Notes under the pieces: generated by a model
What the model was told of the DNA's origin: nothing
Database searches by the model: none
Seen by the model: only the letters and a program-made list of their open reading frames with translations
Assembly: GCF_020400655.1 (NCBI RefSeq)
Contig: NZ_JAINRC010000015.1
Coordinates: forward strand, 186,001-250,000
DNA from: Streptomyces spinosus
GTDB taxonomy: Bacteria; Actinomycetota; Actinomycetes; Streptomycetales; Streptomycetaceae
Reading direction: 5' to 3'
DNA length: 64,000 bases
Position numbers and translations under genes: made by a program
Shown: piece after piece, positions 30,084 to 37,071 of the stretch
Layout: each line of letters begins with the position of its first letter
Numbering within the stretch: the stretch's first letter is position 1

Positions 30084-30206
30084 TTAGAGGGCCCGCGCGT
30101 TCCTCGCGGGGCGACACACACGGTCGAAGTCGTGGTGCTGACGGGAAGGCCAGAACGGCTCAAGGTCGTGGCGACCCGTCGCGGTGATCTGCTGGAAGCC
30201 GTTCAT
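30084..30206 (-). CDS. Candidate 40-residue leader peptide upstream of the winged-helix gene
   Basis: Forty codons starting at an ATG (MNGFQQITATG) and ending at TAA, 119 bases before the winged-helix start. About 34 of 40 codons end in G or C, as in real genes here. It contains SRQHHDFDRVC, which fits the S-R-x-H-x-D-(L/F)-x-R-V pattern I associate with small actinobacterial leader peptides that often precede sulfur-related genes. Its ribosome site is weak. It would be a regulatory upstream ORF. The match is from memory of a pattern, so this is a candidate only. Confidence 0.35.
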   Translation of the reverse strand: MNGFQQITATGRHDLEPFWPSRQHHDFDRVCRPARNARAL

Positions 30207-30407
30207 GCGCCCATTGAAGCAGAGGCGTGCGCCGGGCAGGAGTCATCTCTCACTGCTTGGACGCTTCCTTGGCGTGAAATTGACGTTGCGTCCACCCGGG
30301 ACCCCGGCTTTACGCCCTGGTCAGCGCCCTTCCGCGGCCCGTCGGTGGCCGGATCACCGTCTCACTCCTCGGACGGCGGCGGGGCGGATCAGGGCGTGCA
30401 CGCGCGC

Positions 30408-30440
30408 GAGGGGCGCCCGCCGTCACGGCGGGCGCCCCTC
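30408..30440 (-). terminator. Terminator of glnII
   Basis: Perfect 15-bp stem (GAGGGGCGCCCGCCG at 30408-30422, complement at 30426-30440) with a three-base loop, 17 bases past the glnII stop on the minus strand. Confidence 0.75.
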
Positions 30441-30457
30441 GGACGCGTCGGTACGGA

Positions 30458-31489
30458 TCAGACCTGGCCGGCCTTCTCCAGCGCGGTGCAGCAGGTGTCC
30501 ACCAGCAGGCGGGTCACCACGTACGGGTCGACGTTGGCGTTCGGGCGGCGGTCCTCGATGTAGCCCTTGCCGTCCTTCTCGACCTGCCACGGGATGCGGA
30601 CCGAGGCGCCGCGGTCGGAGACGCCGTAGGAGAACTTGTCCCAGGGGGCGGTCTCGTGCAGGCCGGTCAGCCGCTCGTCGATGCCGGCGCCGTAGCTCTT
30701 CACGTGGTCCAGCGGCTTCGAACCCTCGCCGAGCGACTCGCACGCGGTGATGATGGCGTCGTAGCCCTCGCGCATGGCCTTGGTGGAGAAGTTGGTGTGC
30801 GCGCCCGCGCCGTTCCAGTCGCCCTTGACCGGCTTCGGGTCCAGGGTCGCGGAGACGCCGAAGTCCTCGGCGGTGCGGTACAGCAGCCAGCGGGCCACCC
30901 ACAGCTGGTCGGAGACCTCCAGCGGGGCGAGCGGGCCGACCTGGAACTCCCACTGGCCCGGCATGACCTCGGCGTTGATGCCGGAGATGCCGAGACCGGC
31001 CTTCAGGCAGTTCTCCAGGTGGGCCTCGACGATCTCCCGGCCGAAGATCTCGTCGGCGCCGACACCGCAGTAGTAGCCGCCCTGCGGGGCCGGGAAGCCG
31101 CCCTCGGGGAAGCCCAGCGGGCGGGAGCCGTCGAAGAAGGTGTACTCCTGCTCGATGCCGAAGACCGGCTCCTGCGCGGCGAACCGCTCGGCGGCCTCGG
31201 CCAGCGCGGCGCGGGTGTTGGACGGGTGCGGCTTCATGTCGGTGTCGAGGACCTCGCACAGCACCAGCACGTCGTCGCCGCCGCGGACCGGGTCCGGGCA
31301 GGTGAAGACCGGCTTGAGCACGCAGTCCGAGGAGTGGCCCTCGGCCTGGTTGGTGGAGGAGCCGTCGAAACCCCAGACCGGCAGCGCGTCGAGACCGGCC
31401 GGGGCACCCGCGATGATCTTCGTCTTGGAACGCAGCTTGGCCGTCGGCGCGGTGCCGTCGATCCAGATGTACTCAGCCTTGAAGACCAC
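30458..31489 (-). CDS. glnII: Glutamine synthetase II (eukaryotic-type GSII)
   Basis: ATP-dependent synthesis of glutamine from glutamate and ammonium in the cytoplasm. At 343 residues it has GSII length. Motifs are WGFDGSSTNQAEGHSSD, FGIEQEYTFFDG (metal-ligand Glu pair), VMPGQWEFQVGP, GDWNGAGAHTNFSTKAMR and DRGASVRIPW. The GSI adenylylation loop is absent, so GlnE should not act on it. The start is GTG (31489) with GAAGGA about 10 bases upstream. GSII occurs beside GSI in Streptomyces and is heat labile. A phased GlnR-like box lies about 100-138 bases upstream. Confidence 0.96.
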   Translation of the reverse strand: MVFKAEYIWIDGTAPTAKLRSKTKIIAGAPAGLDALPVWGFDGSSTNQAEGHSSDCVLKPVFTCPDPVRGGDDVLVLCEVLDTDMKPHPSNTRAALAEAAERFAAQEPVFGIEQEYTFFDGSRPLGFPEGGFPAPQGGYYCGVGADEIFGREIVEAHLENCLKAGLGISGINAEVMPGQWEFQVGPLAPLEVSDQLWVARWLLYRTAEDFGVSATLDPKPVKGDWNGAGAHTNFSTKAMREGYDAIITACESLGEGSKPLDHVKSYGAGIDERLTGLHETAPWDKFSYGVSDRGASVRIPWQVEKDGKGYIEDRRPNANVDPYVVTRLLVDTCCTALEKAGQV

Positions 31490-31589
31490 GGGGCCACATC
31501 CTTCGGGGGTGGGTCGGGTGCACGCGCGTTGCTGCGGCGCTGCGGCACCGGTGCGCCGCTCGATCTGCCGGGCAGCCTGTCAACAGGCC

Positions 31590-31627
31590 GTTTCCCGTCC
31601 ATTGCCCGTCCGTGAACCCCGTGTTAC
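31590..31627 (-). promoter_or_regulatory. Candidate GlnR box upstream of glnII
   Basis: Read on the minus strand: GTAAC-n6-TTCAC-n6-GCAAT-n6-GAAAC, four half-sites at an exact 11-bp period. The first and last match the GlnR consensus (gTnAC and GAAAC); the middle two are degenerate. glnII is a known GlnR target in S. coelicolor, which supports the call. Confidence 0.5.
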
Positions 31628-31686
31628 CTGGTCATTCCGGGTCCCGGCTCACCTGGTGAGGCCGCGCCGGGTGAGGTGCCGGCCGC

Positions 31687-32151
31687 TCACCGTCCGCCGG
31701 CGGCGGCCTCCCGTACGCCGGTGAGGAAGTCCCGGATCGCCGCGAGCTGGTGGTCGTCACAGCCGCGCAGCAGCTCCACCGAGCGCTCGATCAGCGGTCC
31801 GAAGAAGGCCCAGCCGAGCTCCACCGCGCGGTCCTCCACCTCGATCACCACCCTGCGCCGGTCCCGCTCGCCGCGCACCCGGCGCACCAGCCCGGCCCCC
31901 TCCAGCCGGTCGACGAGCGCGGTCGTGCCCGCCGAGTTGAGCCCGAGCACGCCACCGAGCCGCCCGGCGCTCATCTCCTCGCCCGCGCGGCGCGCGTCCA
32001 TGAGCGCGATCAGGGCGCGCACGTCCGTGGGGTGCATGCCGTTGCGGTGTGCGAACCGGGCGCTGTGCAGACCGAGTTCGACGGTGGTGGCACGCAGCAG
32101 GTGGACGATCTCCAGCGCGGCCCCCGGGGCGGGGCCGGACGGGGTGGACAC
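31687..32151 (-). CDS. MarR-family transcriptional regulator
   Basis: Winged-helix MarR regulator of 154 residues. The DNA-binding part is MHPTDVRALIALMDARRAG, MSAGRLGGVLGLNSAGTTALVDRLEGAGLVRRVRGERDRRRV, where the wing Asp-Arg-Arg motif is intact. I place the start at GTG 32151 because GGGAGG sits six bases upstream. An ATG at 32172 has no ribosome site and lies inside the inverted repeat that should be the operator. It is divergent from the hydrolase gene with only 68 bases between starts, so it most likely represses itself and the hydrolase. The ligand is unknown. Confidence 0.9.
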   Translation of the reverse strand: MSTPSGPAPGAALEIVHLLRATTVELGLHSARFAHRNGMHPTDVRALIALMDARRAGEEMSAGRLGGVLGLNSAGTTALVDRLEGAGLVRRVRGERDRRRVVIEVEDRAVELGWAFFGPLIERSVELLRGCDDHQLAAIRDFLTGVREAAAGGR

Positions 32152-32166
32152 GGGGGGCCTCCCGGC

Positions 32167-32207
32167 TATCATCTCGCTCGGCGAATATCTTGCTGAGCGA
32201 GATGATA
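32167..32207. promoter_or_regulatory. Inverted-repeat operator between marR-type gene and hydrolase
   Basis: Thirteen-bp perfect arms TATCATCTCGCTC (32167-32179) and GAGCGAGATGATA (32195-32207) with a 15-base spacer. The spacer reads GGCGAATATCTTGCT, so each half can itself be folded into a smaller dyad of the form ATCTcGCT-n-GCgAAtAT / ATCTTGCTgAGCGAGAT. That suggests two adjacent MarR dimer sites. It covers the probable promoters of both divergent genes. Confidence 0.75.
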
Positions 32208-32219
32208 GGGGGAGCCGCC

Positions 32220-33074
32220 ATGGCCGGACACGACCGGGAGGCGTACCGGGTTGCGTACGACAAGGTGATGGCGAAGTGGCCCGACGGCCGCGAGACGCTG
32301 AGGGTCGCCACGCCCTTCGGCGAGGCCCACGTCACCGTCTGCGGCCCGCGTGACGCGCCGCCGCTGCTCCTGCTGCCGGGCGGCGGCGGAGCGACCTCGG
32401 CCTCCTGGTACGCGCAGGCCGCCGGCCTTGCCGGGATCCGCCGGGTGCACGCCGTGGACCTGCCCGGCGGGCCCGGCCTGAGCCGGGCCGGCGACCGCCA
32501 CCCCCGTACGGTCGCCGACCTGGCCGACTGGCTGGACGCCGTCCTGGACGGACTCGGTGTCTCCGCGACCGACCTCGGCGGCCACTCCTACGGCGGCTGG
32601 ATCGCCCTGCACCACGCGCTGCGCGCGCCGGCTCGGGTGCGCCGTCTGTTCCTCCTGGACCCGACCCGGTGCTTCGCCGGGTTCAAGACGGCGTACCTGC
32701 TGCACGCGCTGCCGATGCTGCTGCGGCCCGCACCCCGCCGGATCCGCGCCTTCCTGGAGTGGGAGACCGGGGGAGCGGCGCTCGACCCCGACTGGCTGGC
32801 CCTCCAGGAGGCCGCCGCCGGTTTCCCGGCCGCGAAGCCGGTGACCGGTCCCCGGCCGGCTCCGGAGGCCTTGCGCGCCCTGCGGGTGCCGGTCCTGCTG
32901 CTCGTGGCCGCGAACAGCAGGACCCATGACCCTCACGAGGTGGTGGCGCGGGCCGGTGCGCTGCTGCCGCACGTGGAGACGGCCGTACTGCCGGACGTCT
33001 CCCACCACGCGCTGCCGCAGACCGCGCCGCCGGCCCTGGTCCGCCACCTCACCGGTTTCCTGTCGGCTCCCTGA
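32220..33074 (+). CDS. Alpha/beta-fold hydrolase under MarR control
   Basis: Alpha/beta hydrolase of 284 residues. The oxyanion region is LLLLPGGGGATSASW, the nucleophile elbow is LGGHSYGGW with Ser, and the late acid and His are in LLVAANSRTHDP and DVSHHALPQ. No signal peptide, so cytoplasmic. The ATG at 32220 follows GGGGGAG by seven bases. Substrate is not deducible; an esterase or a detoxifying hydrolase is plausible given control by a MarR regulator through the shared operator. The convergent Gln/Gly secreted protein gene ends three bases after it. Confidence 0.9.
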   Translation: MAGHDREAYRVAYDKVMAKWPDGRETLRVATPFGEAHVTVCGPRDAPPLLLLPGGGGATSASWYAQAAGLAGIRRVHAVDLPGGPGLSRAGDRHPRTVADLADWLDAVLDGLGVSATDLGGHSYGGWIALHHALRAPARVRRLFLLDPTRCFAGFKTAYLLHALPMLLRPAPRRIRAFLEWETGGAALDPDWLALQEAAAGFPAAKPVTGPRPAPEALRALRVPVLLLVAANSRTHDPHEVVARAGALLPHVETAVLPDVSHHALPQTAPPALVRHLTGFLSAP

Positions 33075-33077
33075 GCC

Positions 33078-33761
33078 TCACCCCACCTTCTCGATCACCG
33101 CGCGCCTGATGAGGAACTTGCCCGGTTCCCGGACCTGTTCGAAGGCGGCGTTGTTGAGCAGGACACAACTCCCGGAGACGGACGTCACCTTCACCGTGGT
33201 GGACTTGTTGTTGTCCAGGTTGGTGACCTTCAGGGTCGTCCCCGCCGGGAACTGGTTGCTGGACGCGGCCGGGGCGCCGCCCTCGCCGGAGAGCGTCACG
33301 GTGGAGCCCTTGCACACCTGCTGGCCGGCACCCTGCTGGGCGCCTCCGCCCTGCTGCGCACCCCCCGCCTGCTGGCCCGCGCCCTGCTGGCCCGCGGCCT
33401 GCCCGGCGTCGCCGCCCTGCGCCGCCTGGGAGCCCTGAGCCGACTCCCCAACGGTGCAACCGGACGCCTTCTGCTGGACCTTGATCTGCTCGACGACCGC
33501 CTGCCGGTTGGCGATCCGGGCCGCCGACTGCGCGTCCGGTTTCGCCTTCTGGTCCGCGATGAACCTCTCGTTGTTGCCGAGGGCCGTGGCCAGCCCCTGG
33601 CAGACGGTCGAGTCCCCGGCGGACAGCGTCCTGGCGCCTTGCGGGCTCTGCGCGGCGTTGGAGGTCGTCGCCAGGGCGAAGGCCCCGCCGCCCGCCACCG
33701 CCGCGGCGCCGACGAGCAGCGCGAGCTTCTTCTTCGTACCGAGAGTTCTCCTGCGCGACAT
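33078..33761 (-). CDS. Secreted protein with Gln/Gly/Ala linker and DPBB-like C-terminal domain
   Basis: Exported protein of 227 residues. The N-terminus MSRRRTLGTKKK plus a hydrophobic Ala/Gly stretch is a signal peptide ending near SNA. Then follow a helical segment with two Cys (STVCQGL, KASGCTVG), a Gln/Gly/Ala-rich linker, and a C-terminal domain (about 150-227) with VCKGSTVTLSGEGGA, FPAGTTLKVTNLDNNKSTTVKV and AAFEQVREPGKFLIRRAVIEKV. That last domain resembles the double-psi beta-barrel of RlpA-type proteins, though the catalytic Asp is not obvious. The same three-part plan occurs in the DUF1996 protein at 24504-26054. Confidence 0.82.
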   Translation of the reverse strand: MSRRRTLGTKKKLALLVGAAAVAGGGAFALATTSNAAQSPQGARTLSAGDSTVCQGLATALGNNERFIADQKAKPDAQSAARIANRQAVVEQIKVQQKASGCTVGESAQGSQAAQGGDAGQAAGQQGAGQQAGGAQQGGGAQQGAGQQVCKGSTVTLSGEGGAPAASSNQFPAGTTLKVTNLDNNKSTTVKVTSVSGSCVLLNNAAFEQVREPGKFLIRRAVIEKVG

Positions 33762-33880
33762 GCGCGCCTCCTGAAGAGGTAGGGGAGCGTACGCCGCTAT
33801 GTACGAGATACCGAACGTGGTTACTCAGCGGTTACGGGAGTCGCTGAAGTGACCTGTGTCACGCCGCGGGTGAGCGGCCG

Positions 33881-34252
33881 TCAGCCCTTGCCGCCGTGGG
33901 AGATGGCCTCCCGCACGGCCTCCTCGCTGCGGGCCACCAGCGCCGTGCCGTCGTCCGCGGTGATGATCGGACGCTGGATCAGCTTCGGGTGCTCGCTGAG
34001 CGCGGCGATCCAGCGGTCCCGCGCGCCCGCGTCCCGCGGCCACTCCTTGAGCCCCAGCTCCCGGGCGACCGGCTCCTGGGTGCGGGTGATGTCCCACGGT
34101 TCGAGGCGGAGCCGGTCCAGTACGGCCCTGATCTCGTCGGCGCTCGGCACGTCCTCCAGGTAACGGCGGACGGTGTACGCGGCCCCCTCGGCGTCCAGCA
34201 GACCGAGCGCGCTGCGGCACTTGGAACAGGCCGGATTGATCCAGATCTCCAT
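33881..34252 (-). CDS. ArsC/Spx-family thioredoxin-fold protein
   Basis: Small cytoplasmic protein of 123 residues. The N-terminal redox motif is IWINPACSKCRSALGLL (CSKC), followed by EDVPSADEIRAVLDRLRLEPWDITRTQE and the family motif HPKLIQRPIITADDGTALVARSEEAV. ArsC enzymes reduce arsenate via glutathione or a thioredoxin-like partner. The CxxC is more like the YffB/Spx side, so a true arsenate reductase role is uncertain. The ATG at 34252 is chosen; a GTG three codons upstream is possible. No ars genes are nearby. Confidence 0.85.
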   Translation of the reverse strand: MEIWINPACSKCRSALGLLDAEGAAYTVRRYLEDVPSADEIRAVLDRLRLEPWDITRTQEPVARELGLKEWPRDAGARDRWIAALSEHPKLIQRPIITADDGTALVARSEEAVREAISHGGKG

Positions 34253-34416
34253 GCCGCACACGGTACGCGAAAACCGTTCGGCACCCCCGTCACTGGAGCC
34301 CCGAAAACCCTTGTGGCCAGGGGCTTTTGTCAGTGGCGGCCCGTAGAATAGAAGCAGTGTTCGAGGGTGCGCGCCGGACCCCGGTGCGTCGCCCTGACCG
34401 CGACAGGAGGATGCCC

Positions 34417-34731
34417 GTGCCCGCTGCCGCCCTGAAGCCGAAGCCGTTGCCGACCCAGTCCACCGCCCAGCGTTCCGTGCTGTTCGACTCGCCCTACGAG
34501 CCCGTGGCGAAGCGACCGCTGCCGGCCGGACGGCCGCGCGAGTGGTACGTCACGCACAACCGGCGTCTGAAGGCCATGCGCCTGGCCATAGCCCTGCTCG
34601 ACTCCGGCGTGTACCTGCCGGACCAGGCCCGGAATGAGACGATCCGCGGCACGGCGGAGCGGATCGGGATGCGCCCGCCGTCCGACACCACGTGCCACAT
34701 GGTGCGGGCGCTGATGCGTTACTCGCGCTGA
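34417..34731 (+). CDS. Conserved small basic protein of unknown function
   Basis: Protein of 104 residues. The GTG at 34417 is chosen because AGGAGG lies six bases upstream; an ATG at 34411 would touch that site. The sequence is basic, with SVLFDSPYEPVAKRPLPAGRPREWYVTHNRRLKAMRLAIALLDSGVY, then a helical end with MRPPSDTTCHMVRALMRYS. I recall a closely similar unnamed protein in other Streptomyces near glnA, but know no function. A TAGAAT hexamer at 34343, about 70 bases upstream, could be its -10 element. Confidence 0.82.
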   Translation: MPAAALKPKPLPTQSTAQRSVLFDSPYEPVAKRPLPAGRPREWYVTHNRRLKAMRLAIALLDSGVYLPDQARNETIRGTAERIGMRPPSDTTCHMVRALMRYSR

Positions 34732-34813
34732 GCCGGCCGTGCTGCCGGGTGCCCCGCGTCACCGGCGCGGGGCACCCGGCACCGTCACGCCGTCCCAGCG
34801 CCCCAGCGCACCG

Positions 34814-35995
34814 TCACGCCGTCAGTTCCCGCTCCAGCGGAGTCCGGAAGCGCGGGGTGATCCGGGTCGCGCCCAGCCAGCCGCGCAGCCGCTCCGCCTC
34901 CGCCGCGACCTCGGCCGTGGCCTCCCGGCGGACGCCCTCCTCGGGAATCCGCCAGACGATCCCGCCGTCCGCGCGCTGGGCCCAGCCGCCCACCACGCGG
35001 CCGTTCCACCACACCGTCGGACCCACGTTGCCGCTGCGGTCGAAGAGCAGGGGGCGCAGCGCCGGGTCCAGGTACCAGTCGCGCTGCTGCCAGGCCATGG
35101 CCGTGGGGTCCAGGGCGGGCAGCAGCGCCGCCCACGGCGCCCCGGGGTCCGTCACCGGCTCCGCGTCCCCGGCGTCGACGTATCCCGTCCCCTCGTCCAG
35201 GGCGACCTCTTCGGCGCCGATCGCGGCCAGCGCCCGGCGGACCTCCCGGAGCGTCCAGCCCGTCCACCACTTCAGGTCCGCCTCGGTGGCCGGCCCGCAC
35301 GCCCGCAGCCAGTGGCGCAGCAGGTCCGCCTGAGCCGCGGCCGGGTCCAGCTCGGGGTGGGGCGGCGCCGGCGCCCAGCGGAACTGGCTCGACGTCCAGG
35401 AGCCGAGCGGGCGGCCCCTGACCACCTTGCCCTCCACGCCGAGCACGCGCAGCAGGCGGGTCGAGACCGTGTGGACGCCCTCGTAGCTCTTCCCGGCCGC
35501 GTGGACGAACCGCTCGCGCAGGCGCGGCTCGTCCGCGGCCAGCTCCGCCGCCGTCGCCTGGCCGCGCCGGGCCAGCGCGGCGAGCGTGGCCTCCTCGACC
35601 TCCGCCAGCCACGCCGCGTCGGGCGCGCCGGCCAGCGCCATGTCCCGCAGCAGGGACGCGCGCTCCCGGGAGGCCACCGTGAGGCCCGTCGAGGCGTGGA
35701 CGACGGCCGTCAGGGCCGCCGGGAACACGAACACCGTGTGCCGCATGCCGTGCATCCGCACCAGCGTGCGGTCCTCGTACAGCGCCCGCTCCGTCTGCGG
35801 CACCGCCTTCGCGGGGTCGGTCAGCCGGGCGGCCACCGCCAGGTGCACGGTCGCCGGGTCCGAGCCGTGCAGGGCGACCAGGGAGGCCGCGACCTCCTCG
35901 GGCGTCACCGCCCGCGCCGCCCCGGCCAGCCGGTGCCGCACGGCAAGCCGGGTCCGCCGTTCCACCCCGTCGACGTACCGCCGTCCCTCCGCCAT
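34814..35995 (-). CDS. Winged-helix DNA-binding protein, AlkZ/YcaQ-like DNA glycosylase family
   Basis: Protein of 393 residues of the HTH_42 (winged helix, DUF1006) family that includes the AzlK/YcaQ-type interstrand-crosslink and alkylation glycosylases. Family marks are LAVRHRLAG near the N-terminus, VALHGSDPATVHLAVAARL, YEDRTLVRMHGMRHTVFVFP, LRACGPATEADLKWWTGW and LPALDPTAMAWQQRDWYLDP, with a late VGPTVWWNGRVVGGW. GGGGAGG precedes the ATG. A role in repair of alkylated DNA is inferred from the family; the catalytic residues were not verified. Confidence 0.83.
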   Translation of the reverse strand: MAEGRRYVDGVERRTRLAVRHRLAGAARAVTPEEVAASLVALHGSDPATVHLAVAARLTDPAKAVPQTERALYEDRTLVRMHGMRHTVFVFPAALTAVVHASTGLTVASRERASLLRDMALAGAPDAAWLAEVEEATLAALARRGQATAAELAADEPRLRERFVHAAGKSYEGVHTVSTRLLRVLGVEGKVVRGRPLGSWTSSQFRWAPAPPHPELDPAAAQADLLRHWLRACGPATEADLKWWTGWTLREVRRALAAIGAEEVALDEGTGYVDAGDAEPVTDPGAPWAALLPALDPTAMAWQQRDWYLDPALRPLLFDRSGNVGPTVWWNGRVVGGWAQRADGGIVWRIPEEGVRREATAEVAAEAERLRGWLGATRITPRFRTPLERELTA

Positions 35996-36176
35996 ACCGG
36001 CCTCCCCTTCGGCTCGCGATCCGTTCCCGCCATGGTCGCCGGTGCCACCGACACCGCGCGGGCGCCCGGTGGAAACGGTCCCGCGCCCCCCGGAAAACGG
36101 GATGCACGCACCGTCACGGTCTCCCTACGCTGAGCGAACCCGCGTACGTCCCCCGACTCACCCCAGGAGGTCCGCC

Positions 36177-36458
36177 ATGCGTGGCATTCTCGCGGCCGGG
36201 ACCGTCGTCCTGGTGATCCTCGGAACCGGCGACCACCTCTGGTGGCTCGCCGCCGTCGCCCTGCTGTACCTGTACGCGACACACGGCCGCGGCTCGCCCG
36301 GCACCACCCCGCCGGCCGGCCCCGGCACCGGCGCCCCGCCCGACAGCTACCGGGCGTACCGGGACCGCCGGGACCGCCAGGCCAGGTGGGAGCGCCGCTA
36401 CCGCCGCGAGCGGCCCTTCGAGGCCCGGCGGCAGGAGCGGGACAAGAGCCGGAAGTGA
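36177..36458 (+). CDS. Small membrane protein with a charged tail
   Basis: Protein of 93 residues starting at ATG after AGGAGG. The first 35 residues form two short hydrophobic stretches (ILAAGTVVLVILGTG, LWWLAAVALLYLYA). The remainder is cytoplasmic, Pro/Gly-rich and then strongly basic with many Arg (DRRDRQARWERRYRRERPF). No family recognised. It is convergent with pspAB, with 25 bases between stops. Confidence 0.75.
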   Translation: MRGILAAGTVVLVILGTGDHLWWLAAVALLYLYATHGRGSPGTTPPAGPGTGAPPDSYRAYRDRRDRQARWERRYRRERPFEARRQERDKSRK

Positions 36459-36483
36459 GCGGGCTCCGGGGCGTCGCCGGCCG

Positions 36484-37068
36484 TCACAGGCCGGGGGCGC
36501 CCCACACCGGGAACCAGCGGCCGAGGTCCTGCTCGATCCGCAGGTCGCCGTCGAGCGTGGCCTTCAGCTGGAGTTCCAGCGCGGTGTCCCGCCGCTCGGC
36601 GGAGCCGGGCAGCGGGGCGAACGGGTAGAACGTGCCGCGTTTGTAGAGGTAGACGAGCGCCAGCTTCCGGCCCGCGCCGTCGGTGAACCCGGCCAGCGAG
36701 CACAGCAGCTGCGGGCCGAAGCCGTTGACCTCCAGCGAACTGTTCACGGCGTGCAGATCGTTGACCAGCTCGGGCAGCCGGTCGGGCGAGCGCCGGGACA
36801 CCAGCCAGGAGTAACCGTAGCCGTCCCGGCGCAGTTCCACCGGCGGTCCGGTCCGGTCGGTGTCCGCGTCCAGCAGCGCCTGCACCTCGCGGTGCATCTG
36901 CTCGAAGGCCGCGCCCTCCACCGTGGCGAAGCACACCGCCCCCTCCCCGGTCGGCGTGAAACCCGCCGCCGCCTCCAGCGTCACGGCCGCCGACGGCAGC
37001 GCGAAGAGCTGGTCGAGATCGGGCGCCACCGGTTGCGTACGGCCCAGCAGGATGTCCAGCAGCCCCAC
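36484..37068 (-). CDS. pspAB: PspA-associated protein PspAB
   Basis: Cytoplasmic protein of 194 residues starting MGLLDILLGRTQP, the typical N-terminus of the PspAB family that accompanies HtpX in actinobacteria. Further family-like segments are GFTPTGEGAVCFATVEG, YGYSWLVSRRSPDRLPELVND and LVYLYKRGTFYPFAP. It starts three bases after the htpX stop, so the two are translated from one message. PspAB is linked to the phage-shock/membrane-stress network by gene neighbourhood; its biochemical role is not established. No pspA gene is in the window. Confidence 0.83.
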   Translation of the reverse strand: MGLLDILLGRTQPVAPDLDQLFALPSAAVTLEAAAGFTPTGEGAVCFATVEGAAFEQMHREVQALLDADTDRTGPPVELRRDGYGYSWLVSRRSPDRLPELVNDLHAVNSSLEVNGFGPQLLCSLAGFTDGAGRKLALVYLYKRGTFYPFAPLPGSAERRDTALELQLKATLDGDLRIEQDLGRWFPVWGAPGL

Positions 37069-37071
37069 AGC

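Larger units (their letters stand above)
29965..30457. other. 493-base gap between the winged-helix gene and glnII
   Basis: Apart from the candidate leader ORF (30084-30206, minus strand) and the glnII terminator at 30408-30440, I see no further gene. The interval from about 30207 to 30400 contains the likely promoter region for the leader and winged-helix gene, but no sigma-factor consensus could be placed with confidence. Confidence 0.5.

Noticed and set aside
32172..32172. ATG 32172 as the start of the MarR-family gene
   Set aside because: It lies inside the inverted-repeat operator and has no ribosome site, while the GTG at 32151 has GGGAGG at six bases.
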